A stretch of 64,000 nt of DNA from Hyperoodon ampullatus (Eukaryota; Chordata; Mammalia; Artiodactyla; Ziphiidae): the NCBI GenBank assembly GCA_949752795.1, contig CATKHW010000381.1:744001-808000 (forward strand), written 5' to 3'. The notes beneath the pieces are model-generated. The model was not told where the DNA came from. It worked only from the letters and a program-made list of their open reading frames with translations, and did no database searches. A program made the translations under genes and the position numbers. Shown here one piece after another: positions 12,182-22,610 of this stretch. The first letter of the stretch is position 1; each line of letters starts with the position of its first letter.

Positions 12182-14868
12182 CTTGGCCAAAAAGGGTGTA
12201 TGCCTTGTCTCCTGAATATATTCAGGAGAAAAGGCATACGCCCTTGTTGGCCAAGCAAGCAAGCAGGCAATGCAAATCTGGACTACAAAGAAGTATCACT
12301 TCCCATTGGTCAAAAGGGACATCCACAAAATGTGTAAAAACCAGAAAGGCAAGACAGGCCCTGGAGAACAGGGAGCCTTGTTATGCTGATGGGCGGGATG
12401 TAAATTGCCACCTGCCTCTCTGGAGTAGTGCATTGTGTTACCTAAAACAAGTAAACAACAGAGCTACAGAGCCAAGGGCACTTCAAGTCTAGGGAATATA
12501 ACTTGGGAAAACTGAAAATTAATAAGACAGAGCCACCCCAAAATTTAGGGCTGCACTGCTTACAAGGACCTCAACTTGGGTACACCTTAAATATCCCAGG
12601 ACATATAAAAATGGTTCAGAAAATTGTGGTACTTACGTACGATGGAATATCCCTCAGCCATGAAATCAATGTCATAAGACCAGTAGCAGCAAAATGGGTG
12701 GATTCCGGTACGATGATCCAAAGTGAAATAAGTCACACAGAAAAAGAAACTTATCATAAGATAGCACTTATGAAGATCCTGTAAACATGGCTACACTTGA
12801 ACTGAGTTAGGAAAGAGAACAGTGTCTCACATTTAGAAAACACTCTTATGCCTGCTTAAGGGGGAAGGAGAGGTGGGGTGATGCATAAAACCAGAGTTTG
12901 ATATAAGCACAGGTACCGTTCCAAAAACCAACTATGGAATAGACAAGACCTACACCTTCCTCAGTGAAAGGGACTCAAAACTCCATATTTCCCGCAGAGG
13001 AATATATCTGACTAGTAAGAATCTTAAAAACTATGTATTGATATGTCTCCATAAGGGAATCAAGTGTGTCTAGACTGGCATAAACATGGCAGCGAGAATC
13101 AGCTCAAACCCACTATAAAAAGGAATTTCAAAAACAAAACAAAAAAACTGGGAAATTCTTTAAAATTCCTTCAGGGTCTCTGATGAAACCTGGAATTACC
13201 CTATCTACAATGACAGCTGGATGTGGCATAAGGCTGGACACTTGTGACTGAGAGGATTGGTGAGATTGGGTGAGCAAATGCAGACCCTTTAAAGCAATAA
13301 TGCATGGCACCCATTCCATGGGTCCCAACTCTCCAGGTTGAAGGGAATATTACTACAGTTATAACATGTATGGGAAACCTAGAGAACGGACACACTGTGA
13401 ATACGAAAAGTTTCTAAAACTCAATGAATAGTCCCTCTCCTGGTGCTCCGGTTTGACTTTCCATCTGCTTTACTATCAACCTCCCAACTTGGAGAGACAG
13501 CCCATTTAACCTCCTGGTTCACACAGGTTGCCAATTTGGCAGAGGATGAAAGGGAAGAGGGAGAACCAATGAGAGAGTAGCTGTTAGGCATTTGGACGGG
13601 CACATATCACTCTAATTTCCCGGCAGGAAGAATAATTAACCAAAGTCTCAGCCACCCACTGGGAACCAATATAGGTGCTGAATCAAAATTTTGGACTTGA
13701 GGTCAGCTCACCAAAAACGAGTTGAAAAATGGAGCTCAGGGGCACAGCAATTCACAAACTGGCCGAGTAATAAAGGACAACTATCATCCAAAAATCTGTT
13801 GAGGGAAGGCAACGAGGCGGACTTGAAAGCGAGGCAGAATAGCAGGAAACAGATTTCAAGAGGTACGTTGGAATCGCCTTTAAAGCACAGGAAGAGGGGC
13901 ACAACTTCGACAATGATGCACTTGGCCAAAAAGGGTGTATGCCTTGTCTCCTGAATATATTCAGGAGAAAAGGCATACGCCCTTGTTGGCCAAGCAAGCA
14001 AGCAGGCAATGCAAATCTGGACTACAAAGAAGTATCACTTCCCATTGGTCAAAAGGGACATCCACAAAATGTGTAAAAACCAGAAAGGCAAGACAGGCCC
14101 TGGAGAACAGGGAGCCTTGTTATGCTGATGGGCGGGATGTAAATTGCCACCTGCCTCTCTGGAGTAGTGCATTGTGTTACCTAAAACAAGTAAACAACAG
14201 AGCTACAGAGCCAAGGGCACTTCAAGTCTAGGGAATATAACTTGGGAAAACTGAAAATTAATAAGACAGAGCCACCCCAAAATTTAGGGCTGCACTGCTT
14301 ACAAGGACCTCAACTTGGGTACACCTTAAATATCCCAGGACATATAAAAATGGTTCAGAAAATTGTGGTACTTACGTACGATGGAATATCCCTCAGCCAT
14401 GAAATCAATGTCATAAGACCAGTAGCAGCAAAATGGGTGGATTCCGGTACGATGATCCAAAGTGAAATAAGTCACACAGAAAAAGAAACTTATCATAAGA
14501 TAGCACTTATGAAGATCCTGTAAACATGGCTACACCTGAACTGAGTTAGGAAAGAGAACAGTGTCTCACATTTAGAAAACACTCTTATGCCTGCTTAAGG
14601 GGGAAGGAGAGGTGGGGTGATGCATAAAACCAGAGTTTGATATAAGCACAGGTACCGTTCCAAAAACCAACTATGGAATAGACAAGACCTACACCTTCCT
14701 CAGTGAAAGGGACTCAAAACTCCATATTTCCCGCAGAGGAATATATCTGACTAGTAAGAATCTTAAAAACTATGTATTGATATGTCTCCATAAGGGAATC
14801 AAGTGTGTCTAGACTGGCATAAACATGGCAGCGAGAATCAGCTCAAACCCACTATAAAAAGGAATTAC
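11332..14868 (+). repeat. Single-unit tandem duplication following the block (offset 1,739 bp)
   Basis: 11,332-13,129 and 13,071-14,868 match at an offset of 1,739 bp. Few differences were seen: a C/T at ~11,629/13,368, several between 11,332 and 12,981-type variants at the edge, and a T/C near 12,796/14,535. The preceding A-B-A-B becomes A-B-A-B-B. Confidence 0.85.
12182..13920 (+). repeat. Satellite unit 8 (1,739 bp), copy of unit 6 in its first part
   Basis: The palindrome is centred at 12218/12219 and carries the co-changed arm pair of unit 6. The ORF2 C-terminal frame is open at 12503-12784. At 12,982 it stops matching unit 6 (CTCC instead of CCCC), and from ~13,071 it matches the sequence one unit upstream (11,332). 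Confidence 0.95.
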
Positions 14869-15658
14869 AAAAACAAAACAAAAAAACTGGGAAATTCTTT
14901 ACAATTCCTTCAGGGTCTCTGATGAAACCTGGAATGACCCTATGTACAACCACAGCTGGATGTGGCATAAGGCTGGACACTTGGGACTGAGAGGATTGGT
15001 GAGATTGGGTGAGCAAATGCAGACCCTTTAAAGCACAAATGCCTGGCACTCATTCCATGGGTCCCAACTCTCCAGGTTGAAGGGAATATTACTACAGCTA
15101 TAACATGTACGGGAAACCTAGAGAACGGACACACTGTGAATACGAAAGGTTTCTAAAACTCACCTAACAGTCCCTGTCCTGGTGCTCCGGTTTGACTTTC
15201 CATCTGCTTTACTATCAACCTCCCAACTTGGAGAGACAGCCCCTTTAACCTCCTGGTTCGCACAGGTTGCCAATTTGGCAGAGGATGAAAGGGAAGAGGG
15301 AGAACCAATGAGAGAGTAGCTGTTAGGCATTTGGACAGGCACATATCACTCTAATTTCCCGGCAGGAAGAAGAATTAAGCAAAGTCTCAGCCACTCACTG
15401 GGAACCAGTATAGCTCCTGAACCAAAATTTTGGAATGCGGTCAGCTCACAAAAAACGAGTTGAAAAATGGAGCTCAGGGGCACAGCAATTCACAAACTGG
15501 CCGAGTAATAAAGGACAACTATCGTCCAAAAATCTGTTGAGGGAAGGCAACGAGGCGGACTTGAAAGCGAGGCAGAATAGCAGGAAACAGATTTCAAGAG
15601 GTACGTTGGAATCGCCTTTAAAGCACAGGAAGAGGGGCACAACTTCGACAATGATGCA
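13921..15658 (+). repeat. Satellite unit 9 (1,738 bp), copy of unit 8 in its first part
   Basis: The palindrome is centred at 13957/13958, with the same arms as units 6 and 8. The ORF2 C-terminal frame is open at 14242-14523. Identity with unit 8 ends near 14,868, where AATTTC becomes AATTAC just before the A-rich tail. Confidence 0.95.
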
Positions 15659-15732
15659 CTTGGCCAAAAAGGGCGTATGCGTTTTCTCCTGAATATATTC
15701 AGGAGAAAACGCATACGCCCTTTTTGGCCAAG
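15659..15732. repeat. Perfect 74-bp spacerless palindrome
   Basis: The two 37-base arms (beginning CTTGGCCAAAAAGGGCG and meeting at TGAATA/TATTCA) are exact reverse complements with no spacer. The last base outside on each side breaks the symmetry. Such DNA can extrude as a cruciform, and either strand of RNA would fold into a 37-bp stem with almost no loop. It lies in the ORF2-derived part, where + frame codons read SPEYIQEK. Confidence 0.97.
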
Positions 15733-17396
15733 CAAGCAAGCGGGCAATGCAAATCTGCACTACAAAGAAGTATCACTTCCCACCGGTCAAAAGGGACATC
15801 CACAAGATGTGTAAAAACCAGAAAGGCAAGACAGGCCCTGGAGAACAGGGAGCCTTGTTATGCTGATGGGGGGGATGTAACTTGCCAACTGCCTCTCTGG
15901 AGCAGTGCATTGTGTTCCCTAAAACAAGTAAAGAACAGAGCTAGAGAGCCAAGGGCACTTCCAGTCTAGGGAATATACCTTGGGAAAACTGAAAATCAAT
16001 AAGCCAGAGCCACCCCAAAATTTAGGGCTGCACTGCTTACAAGGACCTCAACTTGGGTACACTTTAAATATCCCAGGAAATATAAAAATGGTTCAAAAAA
16101 TTGTGGTACTTACGTACGATGGAATATCCCTCAGCCATGAAATCAATGTCATAAGACCAGTCGCAGCAAAATGGGTGGATTCAGGTACGATGATTCTAAG
16201 TGAAATAATTCACACAGAAATAGAAACTTATCATAAGATATCACTTATGAAGATCCTGTAAACATGGCTACACTTGAACTGAGTTAGGAAAGAGAACAGT
16301 GTCTCACATTTAGAAAACACTCTTATGCCTGCTTAAGGGGGAAGGAGAGGTGGGGTGATGCATAAAACCAGAGTTTGATATAAGCACAGGTACCGTTCCA
16401 AAAACCAACTATGGAATAGACAAGACCTACACCTTCCTCAGTGAAAGGGACTCAAAATCCCAACTTTCCTGCAGAGGAATATATCTGACTAGTAAGAATC
16501 TTAAAACCTATGTATTGATATCTCTCCGTAGCGAATCAAGTCTGTCTAGACTGGCATAAACATGGCAGCGTAATCAGCTCAAACCCACTATAAAAAGGAA
16601 TTACAAAAACTAAGCAAAACTAAAATGGAAATTCTTCACAATTCCTTCATGGTCTCTGATGAAACCTGGAATTACCCTATCTACAATGACAGCTGGATGT
16701 GGCATAAGTCTGGACACTTGGGACTGAGAGGATTGGTGAGATTGGGTGAGCAAATGCAGACCCTTTAAAGCAATAATTCGTGGCACCCATTCCATGGGTC
16801 CCAACTCTCCAGGTTCAAGGGAATATTACTACAGCTATAACATGTACGGGAAACCTAGAGCATGGACACACTGTGAATACGAAAGGTTTCTAAAACTCAA
16901 CGAATAGTCCCTCTCCTGGTGCTCCCATTTGACTTTCCAACTGCTTTACTATCAATCTCCCAACTTGGAGAGACAGCCCCTTTAACCTACTGCTTCGAAC
17001 AGGATGCCAGTTTGGCTGAGGATGAAAGTGAAGAGGGAGAACCAATGAGAGAGTAGCTGTTAGGCATTTGGACGGGCAAATGTGAATCTAATTTCCCAGC
17101 AGGAAGAAGAATTAACCAAAGTCTCAGCGCCCCATCGGAAACCAGTATAGGTCCTGAACCAAAATTTTGGACTTGCAGTCAGCTCACAAAAAACGAGTAG
17201 AATAATGGAGCTCAGGGGCACAGCAATTCACAATCTGGCCGAGTAATAAAGGACAACTATCGTCCAAAAATCTGGTGAGGGAAGGCAACGAGGCAGACAT
17301 GAAAGCGAGGCAGAATAGCAGGAAACAGATTTCAAGAGGTACATAGGAATCGCGTTTGAAGCACAGAAAGAGGGTCAAAATTTCAAAAATGATGCA
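15659..17396 (+). repeat. Satellite unit 10 (1,738 bp), mosaic
   Basis: The 74-bp palindrome (centre 15695/15696) is perfect. The ORF2 C-terminal frame is open at 15980-16261. The unit switches type inside: ~16,140-16,500 shares rare variants with ~490-850, then ~16,510 onward shares a different rare set with 2,610 onward. Confidence 0.95.
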
Positions 17397-19135
17397 CTTG
17401 GCCAAATGGAGCGTATGTGTTTTCTCATGAATATATTCAGGAGAAAACGCATACGCCCTTTTTGGCCAAGCAAGCAGGCGGGCAATGAAAATCTGCACTA
17501 CAAAGAAGTATCACTTTCCACAGGTCTAAAAGGGACATCCACAAAATGTGTAAAAACCAGAAAGGCAAAACAGGCCCTGGAGAACAGGGAGTTTTGTTAT
17601 GCTGATTGGCGGGATGTAAATTGCCACCTGCCTCTCTGGAGGAGTGCATTGTGTTCCCAAAAACAAGTAAACAACAGAGCTACAGAGCCAAGGGCACTTC
17701 CAGTCTAGGGAATATACCTTGGGAAATCTGAAAATCAATAAGACAGATACACCCCAAAATTTAGGGCTGCACTGCTTACAAGGACCTCAACTTGGGTACA
17801 CCTTAAATATCCCAGGAAATATAAAAATGGTTCAGAAAATTGTGGTACTTACGTACGATGGAATATCCCTCAGCCATGAAATCAATGTCATAAGACCAGT
17901 AGTAGCAAAATGGGTGGATTCCGGTACGATGATCCAAAGTGAAATAAGTCACACAGAAAAAGAAACTTATCATAAGATATCACTTATGAAGATCCTGTAA
18001 ACATGGCTACACTTGAACTGAGTTAGGAAAGAGAACAGTGTCTCACATTTAGAAAACACTCTTATGCCTGCTTAAGTGGGAAGGAGAGGTGGGGTGCTGC
18101 ATAAAACCAGAGATTTTTATAAGCACAGGTACTGTTCCAAAAACCAACCATGGAATAGACAAGACCTACACCTTCCTCAGTGAAAGGGACTCAAAATCCC
18201 ATATTTCGCGCAGAGGAATATATCTGACTAGTAAGAATCTTAAAACCTATGTATTGATATGTCTCCGTCTTGGAATCAAGTGTGTCTAGACTGGCATAAA
18301 TATGGCAGCGAGAATCAGCTCAAACCCAGTATAAAAAGGAGTTTCAAAAACAAAACAAAAAACTGGGAAATTCTTTACAATTCCTTCAGGGTCTCTGATG
18401 AAACCTGGAATGACCCTATCTACAATGACAGCTGGATGTGGCATAACGAGGGACACTTGGGACTGAGACGATTGGTGAGATTGGGTGAGCAAAAGCAGAC
18501 CCTTTAAAGCACAAATACCTGGCACCCATTCCATGGGTCCCAACTCTCCAGGTTGAAGGGAATATTACTACAGCTATAACATGTACGGGAAACCTAGAGA
18601 ACGGACACACTGTGAATACGAAAGGTTTCTAAAACTCAACTAATAGTCCCTCTCCTGGTGCTCCGGTTTGACTTTCCATCTGCTTTACTATCAACCTCCC
18701 AACTTGGACAGACAGCCCCTTTAACCTCCTGGTTCGCACAGGTTGCCAATTTGGCAGAGGATGAAAGGGAAGAGGGAGAACCAATGAGAGAGTAGCTGTT
18801 AGGCATTTGGACGGGCACATATCACTGTAATTTCCTGGCAGGAAGAAGAATTAACCAAAGTCTCAGCCCCCCACCGGGAACCAGTATAGGTCCTGAACCA
18901 AAATTTTGGACTTGCGGTCTGCTCACAAAAAACGAGTTGAAAAATGGAGCTCAGGGGCACAGCAATTCCCAAACTGGCCGAGTAATAAAGGACAACTATC
19001 GTCTAAAAATCTGTTGATGGAAGGCAACGAGGCGGAATTGAAAGCGAGGCAGAATAGCAGGAAACAGATTTCAAGAGGTACGTTGGAATCGCCTTCAAAG
19101 CACAGGAAGAGGGGCACAACTTCGACAATGATGCA
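17397..19135 (+). repeat. Satellite unit 11 (1,739 bp), mosaic
   Basis: The palindrome is centred at 17433/17434; the left arm has the same five changes as unit 3 while the right arm is intact. The ORF2 C-terminal frame is open at 17719-18000, starting with the unit-3-like GNLKINKTDTPQ and then becoming consensus-like from ~17,770. Confidence 0.95.
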
Positions 19136-20873
19136 CTTGGCCAAAAGGGGCGTATGCGTTTTCTCCTGAATATATTCCGGAGAAAACGCATACGCCCTTT
19201 TTGGAGAAGCAAGCAAGCGGGCAATGCAAATCTGCACTACAAAGAAGCATCACTTCCCACTGGTCAAAAGGGACATCCACAAATTGTGTAAAAAACAGAA
19301 AGGCAAGACAGGCCCTGGAGAACAAGGAGCCTTGTTATGCTGATGGGCCTGATGTAAATTGCCAACTGCCTCTCTGGAGGAGTGCATTGTGTTCCCTAAA
19401 ACAAGTAAACAACAGAGCTACAGAGCCAAGGGCACTTCCAGTCTAGGGAATATACCTTGGGAAAAATGAAAATCAATAAGACAGAGCCACCACAAAATTT
19501 AGGGCTGCACTGCTTACAAGGACCTCAACTTGGTCACACCTTAAATATCCCAGGAAATATAAAAATGGTTCAAAAAATTGTGGTACTTACGTACGATGGA
19601 ATATCCCTCAGCCATGGAGTCAATGTCATAAGACCAGTAGCAGCAAAATGGGTGGATTCAGGTACGATGATTCTAAGTGAAATAAGTCACACAGAAAAAG
19701 AAACTTATCATAAGATATCACTTATGAAGATCCTGTAAACATGCCTACACTTGAACTCAGTTAGGAAAGAGAACAGATTCGCACATTTAGAAAACACTCT
19801 TATGGCTGCTTAAGGGGGAAGGAGAGGTGGGGTGATGCATAAAACCAGAGCTTGATATAAGCACAGGTACCGTTCCAAAAACCAACTATTGAATAGACAA
19901 GACCTACACCTTCCTCAGTGAAAGGGACTCAAAACCCCATATTTCCCGCAGAGGAATATATCTGACTAGTAAGAATCTTAAAACCTATGTATTGATATGT
20001 CTCCGTAAGGGAATCAAGTGTGTCTAGACTGGCATAAACATGGCAGCGAGAATCAGCTCAAACCCAGTATAAAAAGGAATTTCAAAAACAAAACAAAAAA
20101 ACTAGGAAATTCTTTACAATTCCTTCAGGGTCTCTGATGAAACCTGGAATGACCCTATCTACAACGACAGCTGGATGTGGCATAAGGCTGGACACTTGTG
20201 ACTGAGAGGTTTGGTGAGATTGGTTGAGCAAATGCAGACCCTTTAAAGCAATAATGCATGGCACTCATTCCATGGGTCCCAACTCTCCAGGTTGAAGGGA
20301 ATATTACTACAGCTGTAACATGTATGGGAAACCTAGAGAACGGACACACTGTGAAATCGAAAGGTTTCTAAAACTCAACGAATAGTCCCTCTCCTGGTGC
20401 TCCGGTTTGACTTTCCATCTGCTTTACTATCTACCTCCCAACTTGGAGAGACAGCCCCTTTAACATCCTGGTTCGCACAGGTTGCCAATTTGGCAGAGTT
20501 TGAAAGGGAAGAGGGACAACCAATGAGAGAGAAGCTGTTAGGCATTTCGACGGGCACATATCACTGTAAATTCCCGGCAGGAAGAAGAATTAAAAAATGT
20601 CTCAGCCACCCACGGGAACCAGTATAGGTCCTGAACCAAAATTTTGGACTTGCGGTCAGCTCACCAAAAACGAGTTGAAAAATGGAGCTCAGGGGCACAG
20701 CAATTCACAAACTGGCCGAGTAATAAAGGACAACTATCGTCCAAAAATCTCTTGAGGGAAGGCAACGAGGCGGACTTGAATGCGAGGCAGAATAGCAGGA
20801 AACAGATTTCAAGAGGTACGTTGGAATCGCCTTTAAAGCACAGGAAGAGGGGCACAATTTCGACAATTATGCA
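19136..20873 (+). repeat. Satellite unit 12 (1,738 bp)
   Basis: The palindrome is centred at 19172/19173; its right arm has the GGAGAAG end of units 5 and 7 plus a TTCCGG change near the axis. The ORF2 C-terminal frame is open at 19457-19738. Near 19,741-19,805 it shows the variants CAGATTCGCACA and TTATGGCTGC otherwise seen at ~2,391. Confidence 0.95.
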
Positions 20874-20947
20874 CTTGGCCAAAAAGGGCGTATGCGTTTT
20901 CTCCTGAATATATTCAGGAGAAAACGCATACGCCCTTTTTGGCCAAG
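20874..20947. repeat. Perfect 74-bp spacerless palindrome
   Basis: Both arms are identical in sequence to those at 15659-15732, with no mismatch. Confidence 0.97.
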
Positions 20948-22610
20948 CAAGCAAGCGGGCAATGCAAATCTGGACTACAAAGAAGTATCACTTCCCACCG
21001 GTCAAAAGCGACATCCACAAAATGTGTAAAAACCAGAAAGGCAGGACAGGCCCTGGAGAACAGGGAGCCTTGTTATGCTGATGGGCGGGATGTAATTGCC
21101 AACTGCCTCTCTGGAGGAGTGCATTGTGTTCCCTAAAACAAGTAAAGAACAGAGATACAGAGCCAAGGGCACTTCCAGTCTAGGGAATATACCTTGGGAA
21201 AACTGAAAATCAATAAGACAGAGCCACCCCAAAATTTAGGGCTGCACTGCTTACAAGGACCTCAACTTGGGTACACGTTAAATATCCCAGGAAATATAAA
21301 AATGGTTCAAAAAATTGTGGTACTTACGTACGATGGAATATCCCTCAGCCATGAAATCAATGTCATAAGACCAGTAGCAGCAAAATGGGTGGATTCAGTT
21401 ACGATGATCCTAAGTGAAATAAGTCACACAGAAAAAGAAACTTATCATAAGATATCACTTATGAAGTTCCTGTAAACATGGCTACACTTGAACTGAGTTA
21501 GGAAAGAGAACAGTGTCTCACATTTAGAAAACACTCTTATGCCTGCTTAAGGGGGAAGGAGAGGTGGGGTTCTGCATAAAACCAGAGTTTAATATAAGCA
21601 CAGGTACTGTTCCAAAAACCAACTATGGAATAGACAAGACCTACACCTTCCTCAGTGAAAGGGACTCAAAACCCCATATTTCCCACAGAGGAATATATCT
21701 GACTAGTAAGAATCTTAAAACCTATGTATTGATATGTCTCCGTAAGGGAATCAAGTGTGTCTAGACTGGCATAAACATGGCAGCGAGAATCAGCTCAAAC
21801 CCACTATAAAAAGGAATTTCAAAAACAAAACAAAAAACTGGGAAATTCTTTACAATTCCTTCAGGGTCTCTGATGAAACCTGGAATGACCCTATCTACAA
21901 TGACAGCTGGATGTGGCATAACGAGGGACACTTGGGACTGAGACGATTGGTGAGATTGGGTGAGCAAATGCAGACCCTTTAAATCACAAATGCCTGGCAC
22001 CCATTCCATGGGTCCCAACTCTCCAGGTTGAAGGGAATATTACTCCAGCTATAACATGTACGGGAAACCTAGAGAACGGACACACTGTGAATACGAAAGG
22101 TTTCTAAAACTCAACGAATAGTCCCTCTCCTGGTGCTCCGGTTTGACTTTCCATCTGCTTTACTATCAACCTCCCAACTTGGAGAGATAGACCCTTTAAC
22201 CTCCCAGTTCGCACAGGTTGCCAATTTGGCAGAGGATGAAAGGGAAGAGGGAGAACCAATGAGAGAGTAGCTGTTAGGCATTTGGACGGGCACATATCAC
22301 TGTAATTTCCCGGCAGGAAGAAGAATTAACCAAAGTCTCAGCCACACACTGGGAACCAGCATAGGTCCTGAACCAAAATTTTGGATTTGCGGTCAGCTCA
22401 CAAAAAACGAGTTGAAAAATGGATCTCAGGGGCACAGCAATTCACAAACTCGCCGAGTAATAAAGGACAAGCATCGTTCAAAAACCTGTTGAGGGAAGGC
22501 AACGAGGCGGACTTGAAAGCGAGGCAGAATAGCAGGAAACAGATTTCAAGAGGTACGTTGGAATCACCTTTAAAGCACAGGAAGAGGGGCACAACTTCGA
22601 CAATGATGCA
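20874..22610 (+). repeat. Satellite unit 13 (1,737 bp)
   Basis: The palindrome (centre 20910/20911) is perfect over 74 bp. The ORF2 C-terminal frame is open at 21194-21475. A one-base loss (GATGTAATTGCC) shifts the frame that precedes it. The nearly homogeneous 1,737-bp run begins in this unit. Confidence 0.95.

Larger units (their letters stand above)
6075..12981 (+). repeat. Two-unit higher-order block, two copies (offset 3,478 bp)
   Basis: 6,075-9,503 and 9,553-12,981 match at an offset of exactly 3,478 bp. I noticed one substitution between them (A at 6505, C at 9983), although adjacent single units differ at many positions. The flanking limits are real differences: C versus A at 6074/9552 and C versus T at 9504/12982. 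The pattern is unit types A-B-A-B. Confidence 0.9.

Noticed and set aside
15659..15732. The palindrome as a foldback or MITE-type DNA transposon
   Set aside because: No target-site duplication flanks it, there is no internal region, and L1-like codons continue across it.
15659..15732. The palindrome as a microRNA precursor or rho-independent terminator
   Set aside because: It has virtually no loop, no known seed was recognised, and terminators of that kind are bacterial whereas this sequence is a mammalian satellite.
15659..15732. TTGGCC/GGCCAA ends of the palindrome as NFI binding sites
   Set aside because: The half-sites are not at the TTGGC-5-GCCAA spacing within one arm, and one end is lost in several units (GGAGAAG, TTCGCC, TTTGCC).
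15446..15760. The ~104-codon minus-strand frame (VQICIARLLAW..., also open in most units) as a conserved small membrane protein
   Set aside because: It begins at GTG, runs antisense to the L1 relic and straight through the palindrome, and its hydrophobic look follows from the reverse complement of A-rich ORF2 sequence.
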